Source: Heterocephalus glaber
Lineage: Eukaryota; Chordata; Mammalia; Rodentia; Bathyergidae
Direction: 5' to 3'
Length of the DNA: 64,000 bases
Assembly: GCF_000247695.1 (NCBI RefSeq)
Contig: NW_004624776.1
Coordinates: 11,405,725-11,469,724 of the forward strand
Every line of letters starts with the position of its first letter. The stretch's first letter is position 1. Positions 1 to 11,363 of the stretch are shown here, piece by piece. The notes under the pieces were generated by a model. The model was not told the origin of the DNA, did no database searches, and saw nothing but the letters and a program-made list of their open reading frames with translations. The position numbers and the translations under genes were made by a program.

Positions 1-135
1 CTTCCCCTGCCCTCCCTATTTACAGAGACTTTGTTTCCATTTTTTCATTTTCTCATATTAATTCCATTCCCTTCTTTCCTTTCCCCTACCCCTCCCACTT
101 CCCCCTCCCCTTTGCCCCTTTGCTTCCTATTACAT
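1..135 (-). mobile_element. L1 3'UTR fragment, antisense, cut by window edge
   Basis: A pyrimidine-rich stretch that closely matches the reverse complement of the polypurine 3'UTR of the L1 at 39.3-39.5 kb, and matches 32050-32170 even better (about 90% by eye). It is the 3' end of a 5'-truncated L1 on the minus strand. Its tail lies outside the window. The similarity stops near 135. Confidence 0.85.
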
Positions 136-1019
136 GGCATTTTTCTGATCTCCCCTCCAAAGTCACATAGTATCATGCCTGTTGATGGAGGCAGCCCTAA
201 AGGCTTGCCCAATCTCAATGGAAGTGCACATATTTGTCACCCTGCAATGGGAGGAAGCCCCAGGGTAGGCACTGCTGCCGCCATCTTTTCAATGTAGAAC
301 CTGCCATAGTCAGATAACTGTCATCTAGAAGGCATATGGAGATATTTATTTAGTAAAATCTTTTTGATATGCCCCTCACAAAAAGTTCGAGGCCAGGACA
401 GAAAGCACAGAAGAAGGACATAAGAGTAGGGGAAAAATTCTGCACCCTGGACATGACTCAAGTCAAAGCCATTGAGAGCAGGTTTAGGCACCTGCCTTGG
501 TCATATTATGTAAAGAAATTTCTCAGTTGTATGTCATTATTCTCTCCTGCGGGTCAGTTTCTCTGAGTCAGATGCTGCTATGGACACAAACTAGAAGCAG
601 GGAGAGGGCTGAACATAGTAAGCAACACATACGCACAATCTCTTTAGTTACAGTATTGACTGGTGGAACTCCTTCGATCTTTGGCAGCTGCCATTTAACT
701 CTGGAGTGTGGTACTGGCAGGTTCTGGCATTAGACTCAATGAAATGTGATTTGGAAGCAATAACTATCATTTTTAGAATTAAATTATTAAATATAATCAC
801 CCAAAATACTGCTGAAATTATAAATTGGTGCCTTAGCAAAGAGATACAACTATAGTAAATTGTCTTTTAGATACTGAAGAGAAACCAAGAATGAATGAGT
901 AGCTATTTGAAAATAAAAATTGGAAACAGACTTCCTAGTGAGGCTTCTAGTATGGCTAAAAGAAAAATCACGTCAAGCTTCTTGAAAAAGAGGTAACATT
1001 CAGATATTTAAACTGAGGG
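136..1019. other. No recognisable feature
   Basis: Short open frames only, with no family resemblance, splice pattern or repeat that I recognise. Confidence 0.5.
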
Positions 1020-1023
1020 GGGG

Positions 1024-1345
1024 TCATTCATTCCTTAATTCATTCAGGAAATGTTGGGCACCTAATTCATGCTCACTACTACAGGCAGTAGAGAAGTGAT
1101 GAGACCCACTGCCCTCCCAGAACTGATGTTCTAACAAGGGTGGATGACAAAATTGTTAGATACTGGAATGTGTAGGAAGCAAATGAACAAAGCTATGTGG
1201 AATTTGAGTGGAACTTGAAAGATAGGAAACAGCATGTGGAGCAAGGTGTAGTTACAGGCTGGAAACAGCAAATGCATGAGCTCTGAAATGGGAGCAAGTT
1301 TGAGATGCAGGATGCAGTTGTGTGGCTGCTTCAGTGAGAATCTTA
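1024..1345 (-). mobile_element. L2 fossil, antisense
   Basis: Begins with the reverse complement of the L2 3' end (a cattcatt-type start, then 'gggcacctaattcatgctc'). It continues into the antisense L2 body, including 'ggaaacagcatgtggagcaa', a typical L2 stretch. Highly diverged, as expected for an ancient LINE. Confidence 0.65.
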
Positions 1346-1633
1346 AACACAAGTAGCTTTATTGCTGTGTCTTCAGCATAGAAATTTTTTCATTGAGTGC
1401 AAGAGTTTGAATAATCATTGCTGATTTTAAACAATAGTCTCTGTACACTATGGAAACTCTGATGTGAAAGAGAAACTCAAACAGCTAGTTGTTCTGATGA
1501 TATTCACTAAATAAAATTTCTTCTCCACATTCAGATTCTAAAGTGACAGAGCAGGAGAGCCATTGGCATGGCTTCTGACCACACCTTACACCTAACCTTC
1601 ATGAAACTACCTCTGTTCAGTGGTATACTTCAC

Positions 1634-1855
1634 ATCTCGGTATGATGACTAGAGACAATCATGTACTGTACATTTCAAACAGACAAAAAGATTTGGAAAG
1701 TTTTCACTATAAAGAATTGATGAGCCTGATTTAAACATTTGCAGTACATACATGTATTAAACAGCACATGACACCCCATTAATATGTACAACATTTATGG
1801 GGTTTTTTTGTATTGGTTAAAATAATAAAATAAAAAACATTTCTTCCCCATAGAT
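1634..1855 (+). mobile_element. L1M 3' end, sense
   Basis: Shows the L1MA/L1MB 3'UTR order: a 'gtactgtacatttcaaa' block, 'ttttcactataaagaa', 'cctgatttaaacatttg', then 'ccccattaatatgtacaa' and an A/T-rich tail. Plus orientation, old and diverged. A related copy lies at 55945-56225. Confidence 0.7.
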
Positions 1856-2222
1856 TTGAAATGCTATCTCTATCATGTGCTGACATCCCATACACACTTG
1901 TAATTGTTGAAGGCTTTCTGCAGTTTCATTGATCTGTCAGTTCGTTCATGTTCTCAGGACCATACTGTTTTAATTACACACTCCTCCATGTCTTAACCAC
2001 ACCTTATTGAAAAATGACAGTTATATAGGAGTCTATTTTCTTGCATGAATAGTGCCTAAATTTCAGAAGGAAATAGACATAGGCAGTGATTTTTTTTCAT
2101 AGAACACCGTTGGCAGCCCATGAAACACAGATTACATCCTATATTCCAGTTTGAGAAATACTATACTTCTATTATCTTGATTCAGAAAGGAAAGAATGCA
2201 GAGTAGACCTTGGAGATGCTTG
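1856..2222. other. Mostly unassigned; short antisense L1M scrap
   Basis: Around 1925-1975 the sequence resembles antisense L1M ORF2 ('ccatactgttttaattaca'). The rest is not recognised. Confidence 0.35.
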
Positions 2223-2224
2223 GA

Positions 2225-2435
2225 TTCACTTAGCATTTACTGAGTACCCACCACAGCCAGGCCTATGCTGAATGCTCTCAGGTGCAGTGTCCCACTGATT
2301 CCTTACCTTACCCATTGGGAGTAGGTGTGACTGCATGTGATTAATGGGGAGAGTTGCAGAGTTAAGGGATTGTGTTCTAACGAGTATCTAATATGTCCCA
2401 AGCAAGGTACTAAGTGCTAGGGATGGGAAGTTAAT
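2225..2435 (-). mobile_element. MIR/L2-like fragments, antisense
   Basis: Two weak matches to the '...tttactgagtaccYac' type of antisense MIR/L2 end occur at about 2230 and about 2380. The divergence is too high to assign a family. Confidence 0.35.
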
Positions 2436-2473
2436 CTACACTTAACTATCTTCAGTCAAATGGGTGTTATGGC

Positions 2474-2885
2474 TATAATCTATTCTAAAATGTGCCTCCA
2501 AAGCTCATTGTGTTGAAGGCTTGGTTGGTGGGATTTTGGAAGTTGGTTGGCTAGTGAAGCCTGTAATGATAGATCAGAATTTGATGCCATTATTGAGAGA
2601 GGATGGAAACAGAAGGTGGGCCCTGCTTGGAGGGAGTGGATCATAGGACTGTGACCCTGGTGGACTGTATCTGGTTCCTTTTCCCATCCTCTTAAGCTCT
2701 TTCCCCTTCTTTCTGCTCTGCTTCGTGGCTGCCATAAGGTGAGCAGCTTTCCTCCACCATATCTTTTTTGCCATAATGTTTCTACCATGGAGGCAGCTGA
2801 CCATGGACTGAAACCATGAGCCAAAATAAACCTTTCCTCCCTTTAGGTTTTCAGATATTTTGTTGTAACAACAGAAATTAACACA
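2474..2885 (+). mobile_element. Solo LTR, ERVL-MaLR-like, sense
   Basis: Shows the MST/MT-type LTR order: an 'aaatgtgcctccaaagctca' start, a pyrimidine-rich middle, 'aggtgagcagctttcctcc', 'gaccatggactgaaaccatg', the poly(A) signal 'ccaaaataaacctttcctcc' and an 'acagaaattaacaca' end. No internal region is attached, so it is a solo LTR. The short open frames here are non-coding LTR sequence. Confidence 0.75.
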
Positions 2886-2928
2886 GTGAAGCTGCTATTG
2901 ATGTGCCCACAAATAATTTTTAAAAACT

Positions 2929-3240
2929 AGCTAATATTTATGTGGCCCTTTCTGTGTGTCAGGAATAAGGCTTAGCACTGAACACTCATGATCTCATTTT
3001 GCCCTCGCATCCACTGTATAGTTCTCTGTTACAGGCACTCTTTACATATTGTTCATAAGGAGTACAGAGGAAAAAGTGTGCACTTTGAAGTCAAACAGAA
3101 CTGGTTCTCTTTTATGGTGAAGACATGGAGATGTGGAGAGTTAATTTATTTGCTGGCGAAGTCACCCTCCTAACAAATTGCCAAAGCTAGGATTTGGATC
3201 CAAGAAAACCCAGGCCCAGAGTATAGTGCCTGTACAGTGG
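2929..3240 (-). mobile_element. MIR fossil(s), antisense, interrupted
   Basis: The antisense MIR order is visible: a cell-size '...atgatctcatttt' block, then 'ttaatttatttgctggcgaa' and 'aaagctaggatttggatcc'. A short sense MIR-like start (3062-3105) appears to interrupt it, so two MIR copies may be mixed. Confidence 0.5.
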
Positions 3241-3394
3241 GCCCCAGAGCATGCCATTTCCTCTGTCCTCATTTCCATTAATTAATGTTCTGTGCATCCT
3301 TTGAGCCCTCTGTGACATATCAGCCACTACATGAAGACTTTAACTGACTCCTCAGTTGGATAGAATTTTTGCTTGCTTTCCTTCCTGTGACCTG

Positions 3395-3530
3395 CCTTCT
3401 TTCCCCTCTAAGGCACTTGTGCACCGGGCTACCAGATCTCAACCTCCCTGAGGGCTGGGTCATCTCTCTGGAAGCACGTGGCACAGTGCCCTGCAGACAA
3501 GACAGATATTTACTGAGTATATTAAGTTGA
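3395..3530 (+). mobile_element. L2 3' end, sense
   Basis: Matches the end of L2: 'ccctgagggctgggtcat', then 'tggcacagtgccctgcaga' and 'atttactgagtat'. Confidence 0.5.
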
Positions 3531-3631
3531 CTTGGGGGCTGAGCCCAAGATCTTACATGAAGAAATGGGATGGGCAAAGGTTGGAGCCACCATTCTGAAC
3601 AGACAAGAGCCTTCCCAAGGATACTGTTAAT

Positions 3632-3752
3632 AAGTAGTACAGTGAAAAAATATGAGGATTGCAGCTAGTCAGAACTGGCTTGAAAGTTGATTCCATCACT
3701 TGTTAACTACTCACTGGAGCTCATTTTCTTCATTTGAACCTTGTGAGATTTA
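3632..3752 (+). mobile_element. MIR, sense
   Basis: MIR core order: 'tcagaactggcttgaaag', 'tccatcacttgttaactac', 'tcattttcttcatttgaa', 'ccttgtgagattt'. The 3' part is lost next to the hAT-like fragment. Confidence 0.6.
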
Positions 3753-3757
3753 TATTA

Positions 3758-3850
3758 CATCAGCAGTGGAGAACCTGTGGCACATGTGCCACAGCCAGCT
3801 ATTTGTTATCACTGAAAGCTCTAAAAGGTTTACAATCACTGTATTAGATG
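3758..3850 (+). mobile_element. hAT-like fragment
   Basis: Starts with a 'cagcagtggagaacctgtgg' end resembling hAT termini (CAGTGG...). It shares 'tgaaagctctaaaaggttt' with a fragment at 57185-57260. The family is not identified. Confidence 0.4.
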
Positions 3851-3959
3851 AATGCCTAATAAATGTATTAAAAGTCCCCACCGAAGTACTGGGGATATAT
3901 ACCTTCACCCATCTCCATCATTTAGTCAATGAACATTCATGAACCTCTTAGGGAGCTTG

Positions 3960-4860
3960 AAACAGAATGCTAAACATCACGTTTATCAGGTTTTATGAAA
4001 TAGAATTTCTGGGTTCAGGCCAAGAGTACCCCCAAGGGCACCAAATGGAGAGATCATCACAAACTTGTAAAGCCGAATAAAATGTCTGTGTTCTTATGAG
4101 GCGTGTACTCCACCTATGCTGTGGATGACACATCCCACCACTATGCTGAACTTTGACCTTGGCCACTGAAGGCTTAGTCTTCAGGATGTTACCTTCATAA
4201 GCAATGTGTGACTTTATCAGAGCTTCACATCACAGTGCTGTTTCAGTAACTCAGCCAGGCTCTTTGATTTCCCAGCAGTCATTATGGAACCAAGCATTTG
4301 GCCAGTTTTCTAATGACAGTAGCTGGATCATCAGTCAGGGAATATGACAAACGAGTGGAGGCCTCTTCAAAGAGTGCTTTTAGGAGGATCCCAAGGATTC
4401 TTTGTACCTCAGGAGTTACTTCTGCAATTGAAAGGACTCACTCCATTTTCATATTTTACGCACCTAATTCCATTGTTCTATGTGTGAGTCTCATCAAATT
4501 CAAGCCTTGCAATAACTCTTCAGAATCAGGGTCAGAATGAGTTTAATGCAGGAAGTTACTGCTTTCCTAAGGATTAAAATAAGCAGCGAGAGTGGATTAT
4601 TACATAATCAATAACATTGGCTCCTGATTAAAAACACAAATGCCATTTAACTCAAAATTATCCTCTAGTTTGCTGTCCTCTAAAATTAGATTACACACTA
4701 CTGTAAATGAGTTGGACTTCCTGAAAGCAGGCAGATATCTCGGCATCAACTCCTCTGGAGGAAGTCTTCCAACTTCAATTTCCTATGGATGAAATATAAG
4801 GAGAAAACTATTGCCAAGCCCAGCATTTGAATCATAGCTTCTATAGCCATTAAAGGTTAG
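3960..4860. other. No recognisable feature
   Basis: AT-rich unique-looking DNA. No coherent open frame, repeat or splice structure was recognised. Confidence 0.45.
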
Positions 4861-4865
4861 AGATA

Positions 4866-5118
4866 ACATGGTGTAAGAGAAAGCTTGAACTTCGGGAATC
4901 GGACACTGGGTTTAGGTACTGGCTTTTCTACTTAACCAGCTGTGCAAATTTTGACCAAGTTGCTTAACCTGAGTCTGTTTCTTTACAAATTAAAATAAAA
5001 CTTGAAAAATGGGATAATGATAGCTACTTTATAGGGTTGTTTTTAGGTGTTTAGACACTCACTGTAAGTAGCATACATAACCAGGCTTGGCACATATTAG
5101 GCCCTCAAAATATGGTAA
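4866..5118 (+). mobile_element. MIR, nearly full length, sense
   Basis: All MIR blocks are in order: 'gtaagagaaagcttgaactt', 'ccagctgtgcaaattttgac', 'aagttgcttaacctgagt', 'gggataatgatagctac', 'tatagggttgtttttagg' and 'ttggcacatattaggccctc'. This is a tRNA-derived SINE that was mobilised by L2, ancient and inactive. Confidence 0.85.
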
Positions 5119-5212
5119 CTAATGCCACAAGTACTTAGTATAACACAGATCAGAGGACTGTTCAGATTGGTTCCAGAATCGGAGGGCTGTGTCTTCATCT
5201 TAGACATGCTGA

Positions 5213-5386
5213 CCCAGTGGTTCCTGGTTCTCATTAATCTTTAGAATCTTCAGGGAAGCTCTGAAAAAAGCCATGGTCCTAGCCTTCCCTGTACAGATTC
5301 TAAATGACCTCAGGTGAGGATAGTTATTCGGTATTCACATTTTCTTAAGCACAGATGTCATGTGCAGCCAGCACTGAGAAGCGCTG
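5213..5386 (+). mobile_element. MER5A-like hAT MITE
   Basis: Starts 'cagtggttcctggttctc', has 'tttagaatcttcagggaagc' in the left part and 'gtcatgtgcagccagcactg' and 'gagaagcgctg' at the right end. These match the MER5A terminal inverted repeats and length (about 175-190 bp). Non-autonomous hAT-Charlie fossil. Confidence 0.8.
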
Positions 5387-6600
5387 CACTGGGTCCTGTG
5401 GGCAGTGGCTGATCCACATTGGTGGGCCTAGCAGAGATGTTACATGGCTGAGGGATGGGATACAGGGATCTGAGTCCTGCCCTTATGCATCCACGTCCAG
5501 AAACCATCTTGTTAGAGATCTGGAGGTGACAGATCTCAAAGAGACTGGCACCTGCTGAGAGTGAATGTAATCTCATTAATTTATGAATAATGAAGAATGT
5601 AGCTATCACACAGACTATCACACACTTGTGTTTGCATTGGCCTGAACACCATATGCTCCCTGTAAAGAAAACTCCAAAGAAAACCAATGATCAGAGTGAC
5701 TTGGATCAGAGGAAATGACTGTGTGGTCTGCATGTTGCCTGGCATCTGGTTTGCTAGCTCATAAGATATATGCTTGTCAGGCAGGCTGGATGCCCCATGC
5801 TCCTACAGGTGTCCCTTCTCACCCATGACTGGTGATCTGTATGGGCATGTCCAAGCTCTGCTGTTACAGAGTGACCCTTTCCATGGTTTTGGGGTCTCAT
5901 TGTCCACTGTCCTTGCTGACCAGCATATTATGTTAGATCAATAGCTTCATTCAAATCAAAGCTATCTCCAAGGTCTGGAAAATCTTTTCCCCCCTAGAGT
6001 GATTGACCCTCTGTCCTGTGGTCTGTGGATTCCTGGTTTTGTGGTTCTGCTGCCTACAGGTCACCATTATCGAGTCACTCAGAAATGGCTCCTAAGTGTG
6101 GATACAACAGTAGAACTAGCTCATGTCTGCATCCAACAGATGGCTTACCAAAGTGCCAAGGAAGAGGAGGGTTTTGATCCTTTGCCAGGGTCTGATGGCA
6201 GACAAGTTTCGAAAATATGCGTGCAAATATCCAGAAGATCTTGGCTTTGACCCTCAGCTTTCTCAGACCAGAGGAGGATTTGTAGCCTTGAAGGCTTTAG
6301 GTAAAATACCTGCAAGATCATAAACATTTGACTTTGCTTGTAGAGTCTGTTGGTTGCTCCCACAGATGCCCATTTAGACTGAGGTGCAGTGTGGGAGAAC
6401 CAGGGCTCACAGAGGCTTTGCCAGACTTGCTGCTCCCATGCACCAGAGAAGGAATATGATAATGGCAATGGCAGAGACCCATGTGTGTACAGGGTCAGGA
6501 CACCAGCAGTGGAAACAATAAGGAGGTCTCACTGAGAGCCAGAGAAGGGGTATTGTTGAGATGAGCCCCATAAATGGGCCCAGAGTTCTCCATCAGGGAC
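5387..6600. other. No recognisable feature
   Basis: Contains a 108-codon stretch split over two frames at 5999-6323. It matches nothing I know, and lacks a start context, splice sites or composition that would support a gene. Confidence 0.45.
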
Positions 6601-6601
6601 T

Positions 6602-6987
6602 TATGGTTTGGATGTGCTCCCCAAATTTCAGGTGTTGGAAACTTAATGTCCAGAGTTGTATGTTAATGGTATTTGGAGTTGGGCCCTTTGGTATCTGATT
6701 GGGTCATGAAGGCATAGTCTTCATGAGTGGATTAATGGATTGAGGGGTTTTTGAGGGAGTGGCTTTACTGTAAAAGTGACTTTTCTTCTGGTAAACTTGT
6801 TCTGTCTCACCACGTGATGCCCTTCACAATGTTGTGCTGCAGCCAGAAAGCTTGGACCAGACCTGAACAGATGCTAACACCGCACTTATAGACTGTCCAG
6901 CCCCCAAGACATGAGCTACATAAACCTCTGTATTTTATAAATTATCTGGTCTCAGCTATTTTGTGATACAGACAATTGGACTATGTA
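6602..6987 (+). mobile_element. Solo LTR, MST-like ERVL-MaLR, sense
   Basis: Starts 'tatggtttggatgtgctccc' and ends with 'cataaacctctgtattttat', 'aaattatctggtctcagcta' and 'gacaattggactatgta', the MST/THE1-type order including the poly(A) signal region. No internal coding region is attached. Confidence 0.8.
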
Positions 6988-7052
6988 AAGTGCTACCAAG
7001 TTAGGAAAGCAAGAGTTAAAAGTGAATCCTTCCTTATTTCATTCAGCTGACT

Positions 7053-7387
7053 GTTAACTTTTCATTAATGTAACAATACCCGAGATAAATCAACTTTAAA
7101 AAAGGAAAGGTTTAATTTGGCTCACAGTTTTAGAGGTTTACGTCCTTGGCCAATTGGCCCCATTGCTCTGGGCCTGTGGTGGCACAGTACATCATGGCAG
7201 GAGCATGCAGTGGTGAAGGGCTGTCCCCTCATGCACAGATACACAGAATGAAAGAGGAAGAGGAGGAACTAGAGGCCTGAGATGTCCCACTAGGCCCCAC
7301 TTAAAGTTTTCACCACCTTGCAGCAGTGCCATGGGCTGGGAACCAAGCCTTTAATGCATGGGCCTTTGAGGAGCACTGACGCTACCG
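7053..7387 (-). mobile_element. Solo LTR, ERVL-MaLR-like, antisense
   Basis: Reverse complement of the same LTR class: 'aggaaaggtttaatttggct', 'cacagttttagaggttta', 'ctgggcctgtggtggc', 'acatcatggcagg' and 'aggccccacttaaag'. It lies only about 65 bp from the opposite-strand LTR at 6602-6987, but differs from it in sequence. Confidence 0.75.
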
Positions 7388-8049
7388 TAGCCTTGACCTA
7401 ATTTTGCTTTTCCTGTTCTCTTCTGTGGGTTCCGCACCAGTTCCCATCGTAGTGGTCATGTGGGTAGCAGAGATTTTCATACTGGAGAAGCTCCATGTGC
7501 TGGCCTCTTCCAAGCTGATGGTGCAGACTCACTGGGGTGCCTGTGGTCCAGCTACTGTGGGTGGCTTCCCCAGCTCATCCACGCATCTTTGAGTTCAGTA
7601 GTTTTGGTTCTTAAACCATTTTATGCCAATTTAGTTCATGTGGTTGTCACTAAGTTAATTATACTGCATGTAAACAAATTAAATATTACAAAAACCAATC
7701 TAATGATCACAAAAAGATATTTCTTGACAACTCAGTCAAATGATTTGGAAAGACTCAAAGGCAAGTTGACTTAATTTATTTTAGATGAAGTATAGAGGAG
7801 ATGGAGGAAAATTATAAAAATATGGAAGGACTCTGTCCTGAAATTGCTTTTCAAGTATCTTTAACATCATACTGCTTGAAATAAATTAAAATTTGAAATT
7901 GTGGGTGATGCTTTCTAGATGTCCTATATACCAGAAATGGTCCCTGATGGGAGTATCACATTCAAAGAATGTGAGCTTTGGCCTGGTGACAAGACATATG
8001 TGAGTTTTAAGTTAAAATAGAGTGTTTACATATTTCTATATTTGTTATC
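7388..8049. other. No recognisable feature
   Basis: AT-rich sequence with two overlapping short open frames. No family or repeat was recognised apart from a weak MIR-like patch near 7970-8010. Confidence 0.4.
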
Positions 8050-8930
8050 ATTAATTCTTTAACACATTTCTTGAGTGCCTTCTATGTGTCAGTACAGCTG
8101 CTCCTCAGCTTATGAGGGGCTTACATCCCAATAAACCCATAAGTTGAAGAAGGATTTAGTACACTCACCCTATGGAAGATCCTAGCTCAGCAGCACATCA
8201 CAGTCACTGCCACTGCCCAGCTACATGAGAGAGGACAGGAACACATATCACTAGCCCCAGAAAAGACCCACATTCAGAATTTGAAGTATGATTTTTACTG
8301 CCTGCTTATCACTTTCACACCCTCATAAGGTCAAAAGATCATAAGTCAAACCATCATAAGTTGGAGCTTGCTAGTGTTTTAAGTTCTGGAAATGCAGAAG
8401 TGAATAAGACCAACCAAGTCCCTGCCTTCCTGAAATTTACCTTCCAGTGAAGGATGCTGCAGTAAACAGGCACGTACATCACATAGTATGGCACATATAT
8501 GATCACACAAGCCTGTCTACAGGGTTTGTGCATGAAGGGAGGGGTGGAGAGGCTGTTGTGTGTAGTAAAGGCCTCTCTCAAAGAAATTCTCTAGCAGAGA
8601 TGTAAATCCATGGAAGGAGTTGGGGAGCTATGTGAAGATTAGGGAGAGCATTTGGGGACCACTGAGGTAAAAACCTTGAAGTAGGCCTGAGCTGGATGCA
8701 TTTAAGGAATGGAGAAAGCAGAGGTAGCAGGAAAGTGAGAGCTAGGGCAAAGTCAGAGAGTAAGTATAGCCAGATTGTGATGCATTTGGGGATTTCTCTG
8801 GGGATTTTGATCTTATCTTGAGCTAATTATATTTATAAGTGTATAAGATGTATATTTTAAAAGGGTCACCCTGGCTGCTATCTGCATAACTGACTATGGG
8901 TGGGGGGGAGAGAATATAAATCAGCAGAGA
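8050..8930 (-). mobile_element. L2, long antisense copy split by a MITE
   Basis: Antisense L2 3' end at 8050-8094 ('tttcttgagtgccttctatg'), resuming at 8375 ('tctggaaatgcagaagtg', 'agtccctgccttcctgaaat') and running through 'ccttgaagtaggcctgagct' to 'aagggtcaccctggctgc'. The order matches antisense L2 over about 600 bp once the Tigger insertion is removed. Confidence 0.8.
8095..8374 (+). mobile_element. Tigger-type MITE inside L2
   Basis: Left end 'cagctgctcctcagcttatg' follows a TA, and the right end 'catcataagttggagcttg' is its imperfect inverted complement. Internal blocks such as 'cccataagttgaagaagg' fit a Tigger-derived MITE. It splits the L2 cleanly. Confidence 0.75.
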
Positions 8931-10610
8931 GTGAGCCCCCTGAAAGCCAAGTGGGTAACACATGCACACGGTCAGGACAGGAGACAGCAAAGATGCCCTG
9001 AAGGCATGGCAAGGCCTCATGGACGCAAGTTAGGGAGTCAGCCTGCAGGGGTGAAGGCTGGTCTTGAGCAGAGGAAACAGAGACTTAACTACTTCCTGAG
9101 CTTCTTTCAAGGAACCTAAGTGAAAAGGTGAGTGTGGAGGGCCTTTGGTGGGACAGAGAGAACCGAGTCGCAGTAAGGGACACCTGCTGTTGGATACCAC
9201 CGAGCCACCTTCAGGGTACACTGCCACTTGTGCCTTCCACACGGAAGTGGAGATTCCGTGAATGAGAGAGGAGGTACCTCTATTTGCTTCTACGAGAAAA
9301 GGCACAACATGACATAGTTCACTTAGAAGCTATTTTCACTTAGAAGCTATTTTCCTGACATGGAAAACCTGGGAACTATTTCCTTCATTTCTTTGTCCTC
9401 CAGGGAGGAGAGTAGAGGAAGGAAGACCACAGAGCCTGATTTGCTTGTCTTTGCAGCACACTCAATGGGAGGGAGGGTCTGGGAGCCCAGTGGTGGGGCC
9501 TGCGAAGTGTCAGGAGAGGTGGCAGCTGCAGTGGCTGGTCTTGTCCATGTTTGGGAATCACTGTTGGGGAATGCTTCTGCAGAGCTCCATGTCAAAAAAG
9601 GACGAGCCCAAGGCTTTCATTTATCAGGCTCTAGGTAGGCTCTGAGGCTTAGAAGCTTTTGAGAAATGTCTGTTTAAGGGAATCTTTTTTATGCACAGGT
9701 GTCAGCAGTCGATCTATATCAGAACGTGGTTCCCAGAAGCCTAGTAACTTGGCTGGGCCTTCAGCATGGACAGGAAATACCCTAGCTCCAGGTCACTTTT
9801 GGGGACCAGATATTTCTGGCCAAACAATGGAAGAAAGGGGGGGCAGGGATTTTACCCAGGATGCTTGGCTTAGTGTTCTGCCATTTTGGCCTTTACCACT
9901 CTGTACTGGCCTTTGGGGCCAGACAATGCCAAAGGGTTGGTACGCCTGAACTTTGAATTCTGCCCTGTCACAGCCCCCCTTTCCTGTGATGTCCTCAAGG
10001 CAAGGAGGTCAAGGCAAGTTTCTGCTTTTTATAACAACAAAGGACGAGGGGCATCCTAACAACTGAGTGTGGACTGTAGACTGGGTAGAAAATGCTTCTT
10101 TACTGGGCTGGAGTAAGGTGCTGGTCCCAGATCCAAAATAGGCCAGAGGCTCCCCCTGCCTCTCCTTTAAGCCCACCTGAGCACTGGTCTATTTAGAAGG
10201 AGCCTGGCTATAGGAGGGAGCCAGGAACTGGGACCAAGACCAAGTGAGTGAAGAGCGTAGAGAAAGAGAAGGAAGGCAGAGCTTCCTGGGCAGGTCAGGT
10301 TACAATCCAGAGGTCACTTGGCCCCAGGCTTTCCTAAAATTCTGAAAACTTCATTTTTATCAGTAAATGCAGCCCATATACATAAACTTGCATAAAAATG
10401 TCTGCAGTGTTTAATGAAAAATTCTAAAGTGCATACTTGACTAATATTACTTAAGTCAAGAAGACTTGTGCCCTGGAAGCCCCTGGGTGGTCCCCAGGGT
10501 GCCCCCATTTCTGCACCCATCCTCCTGACTTGGTGACCACCATCTCTATGATCCCTTAGGTAAACAATACATTTTTATTGCCTTTTAAGCTTGATAAGAA
10601 TAGAAATATA
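8931..10610. other. No recognisable feature
   Basis: Moderately GC-rich, unique-looking DNA with several 60-96 codon open frames on both strands, none resembling a known protein. A perfect 17-bp tandem duplication lies at 9320-9353. Confidence 0.45.
9320..9353. repeat. 17-bp tandem duplication
   Basis: 'cacttagaagctatttt' occurs twice in direct succession (9320-9336, 9337-9353) with no mismatch. Confidence 0.95.
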
Positions 10611-10614
10611 TTGT

Positions 10615-10830
10615 TGCTTTTTATTTTCTTTTCCCTCAAAATATTGCTTTTTGAGATTTGTCCATATTACTATGTGTAGCCCAAGTTTACTGATTTTCAA
10701 AGCAGTGTAGGAGGGATTCTAAAGGAATATACCACAATTACTTATTCACTACATTGTAGGTGAGAGATTGGCTGGTGTATAGGGTTGTTTGTGATGAACA
10801 ATGCCGCGATGGATTTTTTTTTTTTAGTGT
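10615..10830 (-). mobile_element. Old L1M fragment, antisense
   Basis: Resembles antisense L1 ORF2: 'gagatttgtccatattac', 'gaatataccacaattactta' and 'gatgaacaatgccgcgatgg'. Probably the same element as 11364-11850, split by the LTR and SINE between them. Confidence 0.6.
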
Positions 10831-10833
10831 GAC

Positions 10834-11189
10834 TGTTATCATTTGGATCTAAAATGTCTCCTAAAGGCTTGGTCACCATCCTGTGGTGCCCCTGAGAAGT
10901 GGTGGAACCTTTAGGGGGTTGGATCTAGTGGGAGGGAGTTATTGGACACACAGGGGACATTGGGACCCTAGCCCCTTATTGTATCTTTCTGTCTCCTGGT
11001 CACCATGCAAAAAGCAGCTTTGCTCCATTACATGCTCCTTGCTGTGATATTTTATCTCAATGCAGGCCCAAAAGCAGCAGCACCAAGCAGCAGACTGAAG
11101 TCTCTGAAGCTGTGAGTCAAAATAACTCTTTCCTTCTTTTAAGGCTTATTATCATAGGTATTTTATCACAGGGATGGGAAACTAACACA
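10834..11189 (+). mobile_element. Solo LTR, ERVL-MaLR-like, sense
   Basis: Starts 'tgttatcatttggatctaaa' and ends 'gggaaactaacaca', with 'ggtggaacctttagg', 'ctagtgggagggagttattg' and a poly(A)-signal-like 'gagtcaaaataactctttcc'. The TG...CA ends are intact. I did not find a clear 5-bp TSD. Confidence 0.8.
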
Positions 11190-11260
11190 GCATGCATACA
11201 CGTTCAAGTTTCTCTGTGGTCTGAAAACTAGAAAACTGGGTTTTCATATCCATAATTTTA

Positions 11261-11352
11261 TTTTATTTTATTTTTTTGGTACCGTGGATCGAACTCGGAT
11301 CCTTGCACTTGTGGGGCAGGCAGTGGAACCACTGAGCTAAATCCCCGGCCCA
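11261..11352 (-). mobile_element. Young tRNA-like (ID-related) SINE, antisense
   Basis: Reverse complement of the local SINE: T-rich tail, 'ggtaccgtggatcgaactcg', 'ccttgcacttgtggggc' and 'ccactgagctaaatccccgg'. A perfect 11-bp TSD 'ccataatttta' flanks it (11250-11260 and 11353-11363). Confidence 0.92.
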
Positions 11353-11363
11353 CCATAATTTTA

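Noticed and set aside
6123..6323. 66-codon open frame with a protein-like look
   Set aside because: No known family recognised, overlapping frames exist, and there is no flanking gene structure. Left unassigned.
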